A DNA stretch of 63,482 nt from Brevibacillus borstelensis (lineage in GTDB: Bacteria > Bacillota > Bacilli > Brevibacillales > Brevibacillaceae): NCBI RefSeq assembly GCF_003710865.1, contig NZ_RHHO01000049.1, positions 1 through 63,482 of the forward strand, in the 5' to 3' direction. The notes beneath the pieces are model-generated. The model had not been told where the DNA came from, ran no database searches, and was given only the letters and a program-made list of their open reading frames with translations. The position numbers and the translations under genes are program-made. Every line of letters starts with the position of its first letter. Positions within the stretch are counted from its first letter, which is position 1. Shown here one piece after another: positions 32,871 to 41,700 of this stretch.

Positions 32871-33660
32871 AATTTCACGTGTACGCAAGGTGTTCAACGA
32901 GGGGACAGTCAACGAGAAAATCGCTCTGCGGGAAATCAATCTGAACGTCACTCCCGGCGAGTTCATTACGGTTATCGGCAGCAACGGAGCGGGGAAATCC
33001 ACGCTGATGAACATCATCTCCGGCGGACTGATCCCGGATACCGGCAGCGTCATCATCGACGGAAAAAACGTGACAAAGCTGGGCGAGCACAAACGGGCCT
33101 CCTTTGTTGGCCGCGTGTTTCAAGACCCGATGGCGGGGACTGCGCCGAATATGACGATCGAGGAAAATCTGGCGATCGCTTATGCGCGCGGAAAGCGGCG
33201 GACACTTTCATTTGGAGTGAACAACCGGAAGCGGGAGCTGTTCCGCGAACAGTTGAGGCAGCTAGATCAGGGGCTGGAGAACCGCCTGAAGACAAAGGTA
33301 GGCTTTTTGTCGGGAGGTCAGCGACAAGCCTTGAGCCTGTTGATGGCTACCTTTACGGAGCCGAAGATCTTGCTGCTTGACGAGCATACGGCTGCGCTCG
33401 ACCCAAAACGGGCTCAATTGATCGTCGATCTGACCCAAAAGGTCGTCGAGCAGTACAAACTGACCACCATTATGGTCACCCACAACATGGAGCAGGCGCT
33501 CAATATGGGGAACCGCCTGCTGATGCTGCATGACGGCGGGATCATCCTGGACATTCCTCAGGAGAAGAAGCAAACGATGAAGCCGCAGGATCTCCTGCGG
33601 GCCTTCGAACAAGCCCGCGGCGGAGAGTCCTTCAGCGAGGACCGGTATCTTTTGTCCTAG
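32863..33660 (+). CDS. TrpZ-like ABC ATPase
   Basis: A 265-residue ATPase. Walker A GSNGAGKST near residue 40, signature LSGGQRQALS near 145, Walker B ILLLDEHTAALDPK near 165, with His switch in MVTHNMEQ. ATG at 32863 follows AAAGGAGGGAG within the end of the permease gene. It powers the importer of the preceding binding proteins. A terminator follows inside the next, convergent gene. Confidence 0.93.
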   Translation: MLKISRVRKVFNEGTVNEKIALREINLNVTPGEFITVIGSNGAGKSTLMNIISGGLIPDTGSVIIDGKNVTKLGEHKRASFVGRVFQDPMAGTAPNMTIEENLAIAYARGKRRTLSFGVNNRKRELFREQLRQLDQGLENRLKTKVGFLSGGQRQALSLLMATFTEPKILLLDEHTAALDPKRAQLIVDLTQKVVEQYKLTTIMVTHNMEQALNMGNRLLMLHDGGIILDIPQEKKQTMKPQDLLRAFEQARGGESFSEDRYLLS

Positions 33661-33704
33661 GGGTGTCATGCTGAGCCTGCATTCAAAACGAATACACGGG
33701 CTAG

Positions 33705-34931
33705 TTACGAACCGGAGCCTTCCCGACTAAGCGGGGAGGCTTTTTCCATGCGGCGAAGGAAAACGTTTTGGATCACAGCACCGATCAGAAGCAAGGCCGT
33801 CGCGATGGTGAACAGGACGGCTCCGTCGAAGTGCAGAAACAGAAAGCTGCCGGCAAGCGGGCCGAGCGTGCGCGATATGTCCCAGTGCAAGCCGTACACG
33901 GCAAAGTACCTGCCCCGCATCGCGGCGGGAGCCATTTTGGATACCATCGTCAGCATATGGTTCAGGCCGATGCTTTCTCCCATGACGAACACCAGTTGCA
34001 TACACAGCAGCAGGATAATGCTGTCGGCATTCCCGTAAGTCCAAGAGACTGCGGCGAAGCAGATGTAGGAAAAGACCACCAGTCGGCGGGGGGAAAAGCG
34101 CTGAGTAGCTTTCACCAGCCAAAACTCAAGCACAATCGCCGAGATGCTTTTCGTCAAAGCGAGCCATGCCAGCACATCGAGATAATTGGCGAAGCCGTTC
34201 TTCAGATGAAGCTGCAGGTTCGTCTCGGTTTGGGCATAGAAGAAGCTGATCGGCAGAGCGAGGACCATCATGGAAAGCACAGCGCGATGGGCGCCCACTT
34301 TGCGAAACGAGATTTGCTCGTGTGCGCTCGCGCATTCTTTTTGCCCCTGATGCTTCGTTTCCGGCACCTTCCACCAGATGACAGCAGCATACAGAAACAG
34401 CGAAAGACCGGTGCAGACAAAGGCAAGAGCAGGTGCCGTCTGATAGACCAGAACGCCCAGAAGAGGGCCGACGGAGGCTCCGATATAGGTTGCCGTACTC
34501 AAAAGGGCAAAGGCCTCTGTCAACTGCTTGGCCGTCATGCTGTCGGCCAGCACGGCCCGGCTTGCCGGGATAAACAGAGAACGGCCGATGCCGTTTAGCA
34601 CGTACAAAAGGGCAAACGCTGCGAGCGAGCCTGCCGCGGCCATTCCGAGCATGCTGAGGCCTTGCAAAAGCAGGGCGAGCAGCATGATCGGCTTACGGCC
34701 GTACCGATCGGTTACGCCTCCCGCGATCAGCGTAAAGAGAATGTCGCTTGCAGGCTGCAGCCCGATCACGAGCATAATCAAGGGGATGCTTCCCCCGATT
34801 TTTTCGTGCAGGTACAAAATGAGAAACGGCGTTATCATGCTGCGGGACAGCTCCGTCAGCAGCTCGCCGAAGAGCCGGACCCAGAGGATCACAGGGTACC
34901 TGGAAAAAAGGCGTGTCGCTTTCTCGTTCAT
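33705..34931 (-). CDS. MFS transporter next to an SgrR-type regulator
   Basis: A 408-residue, 12-segment major facilitator with motif A as GGVTDRYGRKPIML and a DHA1-like layout. ATG at 34931 follows GAAAGGA; the frame extends upstream but without a site. It is divergent from the SgrR-like gene, a layout reminiscent of E. coli setA (sugar efflux) beside sgrR. The substrate may be a sugar or sugar phosphate analogue, by analogy only. The terminator of the upstream operon lies inside its 3' end. Confidence 0.85.
   Translation of the reverse strand: MNEKATRLFSRYPVILWVRLFGELLTELSRSMITPFLILYLHEKIGGSIPLIMLVIGLQPASDILFTLIAGGVTDRYGRKPIMLLALLLQGLSMLGMAAAGSLAAFALLYVLNGIGRSLFIPASRAVLADSMTAKQLTEAFALLSTATYIGASVGPLLGVLVYQTAPALAFVCTGLSLFLYAAVIWWKVPETKHQGQKECASAHEQISFRKVGAHRAVLSMMVLALPISFFYAQTETNLQLHLKNGFANYLDVLAWLALTKSISAIVLEFWLVKATQRFSPRRLVVFSYICFAAVSWTYGNADSIILLLCMQLVFVMGESIGLNHMLTMVSKMAPAAMRGRYFAVYGLHWDISRTLGPLAGSFLFLHFDGAVLFTIATALLLIGAVIQNVFLRRMEKASPLSREGSGS
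33716..33745 (+). terminator. Terminator of the ABC operon inside the MFS gene
   Basis: A 9-bp stem AGCCTTCCC/GGGGAGGCT with one G-T pair and a T run. It works in the plus direction and falls within the last codons of the convergent MFS gene. Confidence 0.75.
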
Positions 34932-35048
34932 ATCTGGTATCCTTTCTGTAATGATTTTTGGGTTGTTCCCGATTGTACGGGGAAAACACCAGGACAAAAA
35001 GGGTACAGATTCGGCCCGTTTTTTTTCATGTTTTAGGGGGACTATCGC

Positions 35049-36857
35049 ATGCTTTTGTTCGAACACTACCATCGGCTGTATTCATTTTTTCGGGAGCAAG
35101 GCGTATCCCGCCCGATTTCCATCAGTCTGGAGCAGGTCGCATCTCACTTGTGCTGTACGAAGCGAAATGCCGCGACAACGGTAAAAAAGCTGCAGCAACG
35201 GGGATGGATAGACTGGCGGCCAGGAAGGGGCAGGGGCAATCAGTCGACGCTGACCTTTCGGCTGCAGCCGGGGGATGTCGTGCTCTCCCTGGCCCAGGAA
35301 ATGATTCTTCGCGGAGATATTCGCGACGGACAAGAGCTTGTAGCCCTTCACCAGGATGAATGGGAAGGACTAGGAGAGGCGTTTGGGCGTTGGATGGACA
35401 GCCAGTTCGGGCTGCATGTCCAAAAAAGCCACGGCAAGCGGCTCGATATGCTGCGGCTGTTTGCGTCAAGACCGCAGCCGATTTTGGACCCGGCCAGACT
35501 GCTGATGCGTTCAGAGGCAAATCTGGTGCGTCACGTGTTTGACGGACTCGTCCGCTTTGATCCCGCATACAAGACAATAGATCCAGGAATTTCCTTTTAT
35601 TGGGAAGTGGATAATGGCGGCACAGCCTATACGTTTTATTTGCGCAAAGGCGTACGGTTTCACCATGGCCGTGCCTTGACAGCGGAGGATGTGCGCTATT
35701 CCCTGCTCAGGCTCGGCAAACAGGCCTCCCCGCATCGGTGGATTACTCGCTCGATCCGGCAGGTGGAGGTCATTGATTCATACGTCGTAAAAGTCATGCT
35801 GCATCGTCCGGATTTTCTGTTTCTTCATGCCCTCAGCAAAGAGTACGCTGCAATCGTTCCGGAGGATTACACGGAGCGTATGGGGGAGGAGTTCGGTAGG
35901 ATGCCGGCAGGCACGGGTCCGTTTCGGATCGTCCGCAACGACGATTCGATGCTGGTGATGGAGGCGTTCGAGCCGTACTTTGGGGGCAGGCCGTTTCTGG
36001 ATCGGATCGAGCTGTGGCAGGTGCCGGAACGCGAGACTGCGCCTGAGCTCGGGCAAGCAGACATCCCCCGAATCCTGTATGCTCCCGGCGAGGCTGGCGT
36101 TGACGGCGAGACCATGCGAGCTGACTGGCAAACCGTTTACAGGATCGAGCAGTGCTTTCAATACCTGGCTTGCAATGCAGGCAAGCCGGGGCCGCTCCAG
36201 GACGATTCACTCCGGGAGGCGCTCGATCTCATTATCGACCGTCCGGCGATGCTGGCCGAGCTGGGAGGGGACAGACAGCCGGCTGTTCATTGGAGTGGAA
36301 GTCAGGTCAAGCCTCCAGAGATTGAGCGTCCAAGGGAAGAGCGAATTCAGCAGCTCCTGCGTCAAAGCGGCTACCGGGGCGAGACGCTCAGTCTGTTCAC
36401 GATGCCCGAATACGATCATGTGGAAGATGCGGAATGGCTGCAAAAGCGCCTGGGGCGATACGGCATCAAGCTGGCGATCCATTATGTCGAGCCCGAAGTG
36501 TTGGCGAGCCAACAGATGCGCGGGGCTGATCTCATCCTGGACAGCGCCAATATGGATGAGCGCGAGCACCTGTCACTCCTGGAATTTTTATTTGACGATT
36601 CGGCTGCGTTGTCTCATTTTCTCTCGCCTGGGTTTGCCGATGAGGTGATGGAACGTGTTGAGAGAGGGTGTGCCGCAGCAGATGAGGAGCAAATAACGCA
36701 AAAAATGCAGGAGCTGATGAAATGGATCGCCAGCCAGCGCCTGTTTTTGCCCTTGTACAGCAATCGGATCGAAGCTATGGCGGACTCGAGGCTTGGCGGT
36801 ATCTCGCTTGGTGCATACGGTTGGCCGGATCTTTGTCGAATTGTGGTGAGAACATAA
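35049..36857 (+). CDS. SgrR-type regulator (HTH + solute-binding domain)
   Basis: A 602-residue protein. Residues 1-110 are the SgrR N-terminal winged-helix DNA-binding domain (SLEQVASHLCCTKRNAATTVKKLQQRGWIDWRPGRGRGNQSTLTF), and the rest is an SBP_bac_5 (oligopeptide/nickel-binding-like) domain: NLVRHVFDGLVRFDP, YTFYLRKGVRFHHGRALTAEDVRYSL and GTGPFRIV. There is no signal peptide, so the binding domain senses a ligand in the cytoplasm. ATG at 35049 follows GGGGGAC. It probably controls the divergent MFS gene. Confidence 0.9.
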   Translation: MLLFEHYHRLYSFFREQGVSRPISISLEQVASHLCCTKRNAATTVKKLQQRGWIDWRPGRGRGNQSTLTFRLQPGDVVLSLAQEMILRGDIRDGQELVALHQDEWEGLGEAFGRWMDSQFGLHVQKSHGKRLDMLRLFASRPQPILDPARLLMRSEANLVRHVFDGLVRFDPAYKTIDPGISFYWEVDNGGTAYTFYLRKGVRFHHGRALTAEDVRYSLLRLGKQASPHRWITRSIRQVEVIDSYVVKVMLHRPDFLFLHALSKEYAAIVPEDYTERMGEEFGRMPAGTGPFRIVRNDDSMLVMEAFEPYFGGRPFLDRIELWQVPERETAPELGQADIPRILYAPGEAGVDGETMRADWQTVYRIEQCFQYLACNAGKPGPLQDDSLREALDLIIDRPAMLAELGGDRQPAVHWSGSQVKPPEIERPREERIQQLLRQSGYRGETLSLFTMPEYDHVEDAEWLQKRLGRYGIKLAIHYVEPEVLASQQMRGADLILDSANMDEREHLSLLEFLFDDSAALSHFLSPGFADEVMERVERGCAAADEEQITQKMQELMKWIASQRLFLPLYSNRIEAMADSRLGGISLGAYGWPDLCRIVVRT

Positions 36858-36877
36858 AAAAATGTCACATTTTTGTA

Positions 36878-36905
36878 TGAAACCGCTTTCCTCTTTCATC
36901 GTATA
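36878..36905 (+). promoter_or_regulatory. SigW/ECF-type promoter of the TerB-like gene
   Basis: TGAAAC (36878-36883), a 16-base spacer and CGTATA (36900-36905) match the Bacillus SigW consensus at all 12 positions. It overlaps a TATAAT (36902-36907). The start codon is 60 bases downstream. Confidence 0.75.
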
Positions 36906-36964
36906 ATTAGGAAACGATATAACAACAAGAATCAGCGTCCAAGAGTTCGAGGGAGGATATAGAA

Positions 36965-37390
36965 GTGTATACGAAAACGGAAAAGGACAAACATATTTTG
37001 TTTGCATCCATTCGCCTCATAATCTGCGTCGGTCATGCAGATGGTTATATAGGAAACAAAGAAGTGAGCCGAATCCATGAGCTGGTCAACTCGGAGCACT
37101 TTACGCTGAGAGAAAGACAGATTCTCATGGACGATATGGATTACCCCAAGCAGCCGGAAACCATCGTCAAGGACATGGTGGACCTGTCTCTGCCGGAGAA
37201 GCTCGGTCTGCTCCGGCAGTTGTACAAAATCGCCCTGGTCGATCAAAAGCTTTCGCTTGCGGAAACGTTGGAAATTAGACGAATTTCCTGCTTGTTGGGA
37301 ATCTCCGAAGAAAAGCAAAAACAGGTGGAAGAATGGATCGTGGAAGGGATTCAATGGCGCGACCGCTGGAAGGAGATCGTCGGCGAATAA
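36965..37390 (+). CDS. TerB-like protein
   Basis: A 141-residue soluble helical protein with a TerB-like (DUF533/DjlA-N type) pattern: ASIRLIICVGHADGYIGNKEVSRIHEL near residue 15 and VDQKLSLAETLEIRRISCLLGI near 88, each with a possible acidic metal-binding site. TerB domains are associated with tellurite resistance and membrane-stress systems, function unproven. GTG at 36965 follows GGGAGG. A SigW-type promoter sits immediately upstream and a strong terminator downstream, so it is a single-gene stress unit. Confidence 0.75.
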   Translation: MYTKTEKDKHILFASIRLIICVGHADGYIGNKEVSRIHELVNSEHFTLRERQILMDDMDYPKQPETIVKDMVDLSLPEKLGLLRQLYKIALVDQKLSLAETLEIRRISCLLGISEEKQKQVEEWIVEGIQWRDRWKEIVGE

Positions 37391-37443
37391 GTCCGTGAGT
37401 GCTTGGAAGCAGTTTTTTCTGGTGTGAAATGGGAATAGCTATA

Positions 37444-37488
37444 GAGGCGTGCAAACCGGTCTGCGGTTTTTTTGCACGCCTCTTTTTT
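37444..37488 (+). terminator. Terminator
   Basis: A 12-bp perfect stem GAGGCGTGCAAA/TTTGCACGCCTC and a T run. Confidence 0.92.
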
Positions 37489-37605
37489 CCCGGACAAAAG
37501 GTCTTTTTGGTACAATAAGGAGAAGACAGCCTGCCAGAATCCGGACGCGGCTTGCCGGAACAAAGAAATCATGGGCAGCAGCGTCACGAAAAGGGAGGAT
37601 ATGAT

Positions 37606-38406
37606 ATGTTGCGAGTATTGTTGACGAATGATGACGGGATTGAGGCTTTGGGCATCCGCAAACTGGCTGAAGCGCTTCTCGCCTTGTCCGATGTAGAGAT
37701 TTTTGTTGTAGCTCCCGCCGAGGAAAGAAGCGGCGTAGGACACGGCCTGACCTACCGCAGTGCGCTCTCGCCTAAGCCGCATTCCTTTTACGGACTGCCG
37801 GTGACCGCGTGGACGATCGACGGAAATCCTGCCGACTGTATCAAGGGCGCCTACCACCTGTTGTTTGAGGAAGGCAAAAAACCGGATATCGTTTTTTCCG
37901 GGATCAATGTAGGGACAAATCTGGGACGGGACATTTATTATTCGGGTACCTGCAGCGGAGCGAGAGAAGCCGTTATTTTGGGCATTCCGGGCGTGGCTCT
38001 CTCCTATGACAACTGGACCGACCAGGACAATTACGGACAGGTGGAGGAAATCATTCGCCCGCTTTTGCAGTTGTTTTGCGATCAGGCAAGAGAGGATCGA
38101 CTGGCTCCCGAAGTGTTCTGGAACGTCAACATTCCGCATTTGCCGCCGGAAGAAATCCGCGGAATCGTCCCTGCCGCACTGGCGATGAACCACTACGAAG
38201 ACAAATACAATCAGGAAGCAGAAGGCTACTGGCTGACTCGCGAATACCCGGACAGAAGCAATCCTACACCTGAAGAAGACTACTATCTGGTGAAACGCGG
38301 ATACATCGCGGTAACCCCGGTACATATCGACGCGACAGACCGGACACTGCTCGATAAAATGCTGGAGTGGCCGATTGTAAAGCAGTCGGGCAACGAAAAA
38401 AAATGA
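37606..38406 (+). CDS. surE: 5'/3'-nucleotidase SurE
   Basis: A 266-residue stationary-phase survival nucleotidase/phosphatase. Metal-binding and catalytic residues are in place: N8-D9-D10 (LLTNDDG), S42 (ERSGVGHG) and N101 (FSGINVGTN), with GTCSGAREA further on. ATG at 37606 follows AAGGGAGGA. It acts on nucleoside monophosphates and short polyphosphate. Its stop overlaps the next gene's start by ATGA, so at least the following unknown gene is coupled to it. Confidence 0.95.
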   Translation: MLRVLLTNDDGIEALGIRKLAEALLALSDVEIFVVAPAEERSGVGHGLTYRSALSPKPHSFYGLPVTAWTIDGNPADCIKGAYHLLFEEGKKPDIVFSGINVGTNLGRDIYYSGTCSGAREAVILGIPGVALSYDNWTDQDNYGQVEEIIRPLLQLFCDQAREDRLAPEVFWNVNIPHLPPEEIRGIVPAALAMNHYEDKYNQEAEGYWLTREYPDRSNPTPEEDYYLVKRGYIAVTPVHIDATDRTLLDKMLEWPIVKQSGNEKK

Positions 38407-39464
38407 CGGTTCACGAGTCCTTTCGTCCCGCTTTGATCCCCGATCCGAAGCGGGTATCGCCGACATCCGATACCCAGGGAGAGGTGCTTGATTCCGCGGT
38501 TTATTCCGATCTGTATCATTTGGCAGAGACAGAAGGATTGCCCTACTTTGCCCGAATGTCTGCGGCTGGCGATGTTGAGCTGTTCCTCGTCTTCGAGAGC
38601 ATTGACGCCTTCAGCGAATCGACACGGGACGCTGTCTCCGTCGAGTTTAAAACGTATCGCAACAAGCTTTTGGCTGTCATCTGGACGCTCACTGATCCGC
38701 TCGATCCGTTGGGCTTTCCGCTGTCGTTTGACATCAAGCGAACTGAGGACCGCGGCATGGCGCTGCGGATGCTGGAACAAGCCGAGGTTCCCCTGCACTA
38801 TTTGGCCTTTGAAGAGGGACGGCTGACGCATATTTATACGGAGGGGATTACGTTTTCGCCAGAGGAAGCGAGACAAGCGCATGCGATGGTGGAAGCATTG
38901 TTTTTCGACAGGGCTGACGAGCTTCCGCATCAGGCCGAGGTACAGGAAGCAGCGGAAGCGCAAAGCGTTCCGCTCTCTTTCCTCTCGGATGCAAAGCTGG
39001 AGGAAAAGGGAACGGCCTACTTGATCGACTTTATGCGATTGCAGGACAAACACGGCGCAGATGAAGCCCAGCATTTGCTGATGAGCACCGTCCATCAAGC
39101 TGTATGGGTGATGCGGCGCCATGCCAGAAGCGAAGTCAGGGAGAGGTCTTTTACCGTGTGGGCAGCCGAACATGATGGGCTGCTGAGACTCATCGTGACA
39201 CCGGAGATGTCAGACTTGTTTGAGGTGGTTCATCTGACTGAAGATGAAGCCAATCCTTTTTCACGCTTTCTCTTTACGTTGCCGGAATTTCTTTCGACAG
39301 AGGATGCGGTGCCGCTCAGACACGGAGCTTATCCTTTGATTCGCATGGAAGCGGGGCGACTCTACCATCTGGAGCTGGATGAGACGAGTGCGGAGCGGCT
39401 AGGAGCTATCTTTGACAGGCTGTATCCGGGAGAGCTGAATCCGTACGAGAACGTGTCGGAGTAG
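38403..39464 (+). CDS. Unknown protein coupled to surE
   Basis: A 353-residue soluble protein with no family I recognise. It is rich in Glu and Leu and looks like two alpha/beta halves: residues 30-185 and 195-353 both contain a run of strands (VELFLVFESIDAF...; LLRLIVTPEMSDLFEVV...) that may be a duplication. No catalytic motif or membrane segment. ATG at 38403 overlaps the TGA of surE (ATGA), so translation is coupled. Confidence 0.65.
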   Translation: MTVHESFRPALIPDPKRVSPTSDTQGEVLDSAVYSDLYHLAETEGLPYFARMSAAGDVELFLVFESIDAFSESTRDAVSVEFKTYRNKLLAVIWTLTDPLDPLGFPLSFDIKRTEDRGMALRMLEQAEVPLHYLAFEEGRLTHIYTEGITFSPEEARQAHAMVEALFFDRADELPHQAEVQEAAEAQSVPLSFLSDAKLEEKGTAYLIDFMRLQDKHGADEAQHLLMSTVHQAVWVMRRHARSEVRERSFTVWAAEHDGLLRLIVTPEMSDLFEVVHLTEDEANPFSRFLFTLPEFLSTEDAVPLRHGAYPLIRMEAGRLYHLELDETSAERLGAIFDRLYPGELNPYENVSE

Positions 39465-39617
39465 TTTTTTCGGAAGGGCACCCGCATGACGACTGACGAT
39501 TGTGGAACGAGCATTCTTTCGTGGAAAAACGGGAAAAGAAGTCACCATTCAACAAAGGAAAGTTTAGCCATCATTGCGAAGAGATATAGACAGATTTTCC
39601 ATGGAAGGGTGAGGAGG

Positions 39618-40106
39618 ATGTTCACAGTACAACCTGAGGGATTTGAGGCGATTTCCGACTGTGCCCGTCGGTTTCAGGAGGATGTGGAAAAGCTCGCAGA
39701 ACGGTTTTCACTAGAGGTAGATGGCCGCTTTCCCGCCATGGAACTGCATGTCCATCCGCGCTTGCAGGCGACGCTGGAATACGCCCTTTGGGGGGAAGCG
39801 GGAGTGGTCGCTGTCAAAGGGAAGCTGAACGCATTGACGGACGATCTGGCCGATTGCAAAACAATTTCGGTTACGATGAAGTTTTCGCTGTCCTGTGACC
39901 CGCAGACCGATATCGAGTGGTTGAAGCAGCGAATCGAAGAAATCCTGTACGGGGAAGTGGAGCTGTTTTGGCACAGACCGCCCGCAGGACATATTGGACA
40001 TATAGAGCTGACCATTGCTTTTCAGGCCGAGCCCGGTGCGAGCAGGATGAACGAATACGTACGCTGCGTTCTGGGCATCGTAACAGGAAAGATGATGGCC
40101 GCATAA
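39618..40106 (+). CDS. Unknown soluble protein
   Basis: A 162-residue protein of mixed strands and helices (MFTVQPEGFEAISDCARRFQEDVEKL...; ELHVHPRLQATLEYALWGEAGVVAV), with no recognised domain. The start is uncertain. ATG at 39618 has GAAGGG 8 bases upstream. An in-frame ATG at 39486 also has a fair site (GGAAGGG), but the extra 44 residues are poor coding sequence. It lies between the surE-coupled gene and thpR. Confidence 0.55.
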   Translation: MFTVQPEGFEAISDCARRFQEDVEKLAERFSLEVDGRFPAMELHVHPRLQATLEYALWGEAGVVAVKGKLNALTDDLADCKTISVTMKFSLSCDPQTDIEWLKQRIEEILYGEVELFWHRPPAGHIGHIELTIAFQAEPGASRMNEYVRCVLGIVTGKMMAA

Positions 40107-40248
40107 AGGCTCCCCGTTCGTGCGGGCGGGCTTTTTTTGTCGACAGGAATTTATGAAAATGCACCTATCGACATAAGTGCAACGAAGGCTTCCCCATAAA
40201 GCTTGGCGAGGCCACGTTTTCAAATGCGATGTTGCCAAGAGGAGGAAT

Positions 40249-40833
40249 ATGTCGATGCGTCTTTTTGTGGCTCTGGATATTCCCGATGACGCTGTCCGCT
40301 ACATTGCGGGCGTGCAAAAACAGGTGAAGAGCCTGATCAAGGCAGATCGGTGGCAGTCACTGCACAATCTCCATCTCACCCTGCATTTTCTCGGAGAGGT
40401 AGGAGAAAAGCTGGTGCCAGAAATCTGCAAGGACATGGATATTGTCAGCGAAATTATTTCGCCTTTTTCTTTGCAGGTCGGAGGCTTCGGCGCATTTCCC
40501 CACGCAGAACGTCCCCGAGTCCTCTGGCTCGGGCTTCGCGGACAGACAGACCCGCTCAGACAGCTTCATTTGCTGTTGGGCAAGCGGTTTGATCTGCATC
40601 CCGGCCTGACCTATGACAAGAAGCGATACAGCCCGCATATTACGCTGGCAAGAGGCCCCAAGGTTGGCCAGGAAGGGGTGCCTCTAGCGGAATGGAACGA
40701 ACGACTCCTCTCCTCGGAGCCGCCCGCCTGGGAAGTGACCCGTTTTCACCTCTACCAGTCAGAGCTGCGGCCGGATGGGGCGGTACATACGATTATCCAC
40801 ACGAGCACGTTTGATAAAGAACACGGCAAATAA
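40249..40833 (+). CDS. thpR: RNA 2',3'-cyclic phosphodiesterase (ThpR/LigT)
   Basis: A protein of about 194 residues of the 2H phosphoesterase superfamily. Two HXTX motifs are present, HLTLHF near residue 42 and HITLAR near 132. It opens 2',3'-cyclic phosphates on RNA ends and may also ligate tRNA halves. AGAGGAGG lies 3 bases before ATG 40249 and 9 before ATG 40255, so the second start is equally likely. It is close to surE, another nucleotide phosphatase. Confidence 0.9.
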   Translation: MSMRLFVALDIPDDAVRYIAGVQKQVKSLIKADRWQSLHNLHLTLHFLGEVGEKLVPEICKDMDIVSEIISPFSLQVGGFGAFPHAERPRVLWLGLRGQTDPLRQLHLLLGKRFDLHPGLTYDKKRYSPHITLARGPKVGQEGVPLAEWNERLLSSEPPAWEVTRFHLYQSELRPDGAVHTIIHTSTFDKEHGK

Positions 40834-40922
40834 TCGCCATCCGATGAATAAACTGGTAGCAAGAACGATGGCTCAAACCGTGCCAGACCAGGGAGAGCCT
40901 GCCAGAAAGCGGTGGGAATCGG

Positions 40923-41591
40923 ATGGGTGAGTTCACGACAGGCATGTTGTATCCACGCAAATATGAACCAAAAGTATTAATCGCCCTGCCCAAATCGAGG
41001 CAGCCTTATTTCCATAGGAACATCAACCGGGACTGGAATGCCTTTTTCCTGCGGGATGAGTGGCTTGAGACAGCCCATACCCTGCAATTTATTCTGAACC
41101 TGTCCCGTCAGTGTGTCCCGCTCCTCTGGTTCCATGACGCCGAAGACAACGGATGGGGGTATCGGCTCTTTGACGCGGGCTTCGAGGTGTCGTCGGCGAC
41201 AATCAGCTATTCGCTGGATGCAGATATGGCGGAAGCGGAATTTGCCCGCCTCTACCCCCACATAAACCTGCATGAGGCCATAACCGAGAGCGAGGACGTA
41301 AGGCAGATGTACGATGACATTCTGGACAGGGTCGCAAGGTCCGACCAGTATCGAAGGGAAGTAAGCAAGGGGATTAAACGGGCTTGTCCGCAATGCTTCA
41401 ACCGGATTGTCGGTCCCAAGCAGGTGCAGCAGCTTCGTTCCCTGTTTGATTTGCAGCTGCTGACGGATTTCGATGATGAGACAGGGGCGTCGCTTTTGTA
41501 CGATTCAGTCGATTTGTTCAAGGAGATTTTGGGCATCGAGGAAATGGTGTGGGTCAGCTATTCCTATTTGGCGAGCGGCGGTCAGAAATAA
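40923..41591 (+). CDS. Unknown protein
   Basis: A 222-residue soluble protein, with no family recognised. It has aromatic-rich segments (RQPYFHRNINRDWNAFFLRDEWLETAHTL; CVPLLWFHDAEDNGWGY) and two Cys (CPQC near residue 155) that could bind zinc, although a second pair is absent. ATG at 40923 has only weak SD-like sequence. It follows thpR by 89 bases on the same strand and is closed by a terminator. Confidence 0.55.
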   Translation: MGEFTTGMLYPRKYEPKVLIALPKSRQPYFHRNINRDWNAFFLRDEWLETAHTLQFILNLSRQCVPLLWFHDAEDNGWGYRLFDAGFEVSSATISYSLDADMAEAEFARLYPHINLHEAITESEDVRQMYDDILDRVARSDQYRREVSKGIKRACPQCFNRIVGPKQVQQLRSLFDLQLLTDFDDETGASLLYDSVDLFKEILGIEEMVWVSYSYLASGGQK

Positions 41592-41664
41592 GGGAAGGAC
41601 GTAGTCATGCATGAAAAGATGACCCCGCAACTCTGACGGAGAAAGAAAAAATGTACGAACATGC

Positions 41665-41700
41665 AAAAACAGGCGGAGTCCGGCGCTTCGCCTGTTTTTT
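41665..41700. terminator. Bidirectional terminator
   Basis: An 11-bp stem AAAAACAGGCG/CGCCTGTTTTT between convergent genes. Confidence 0.88.

Noticed and set aside
34932..35048. SgrS-like small RNA between the MFS and SgrR-type genes
   Set aside because: Only a short GC-poor stem with T run is visible; no ptsG-pairing or hairpin that would justify a call.
36851..36868. Terminator after the SgrR-type gene
   Set aside because: AAAAATG/CATTTTT is a weak A/T-only stem with a three-base loop and is likely too unstable.
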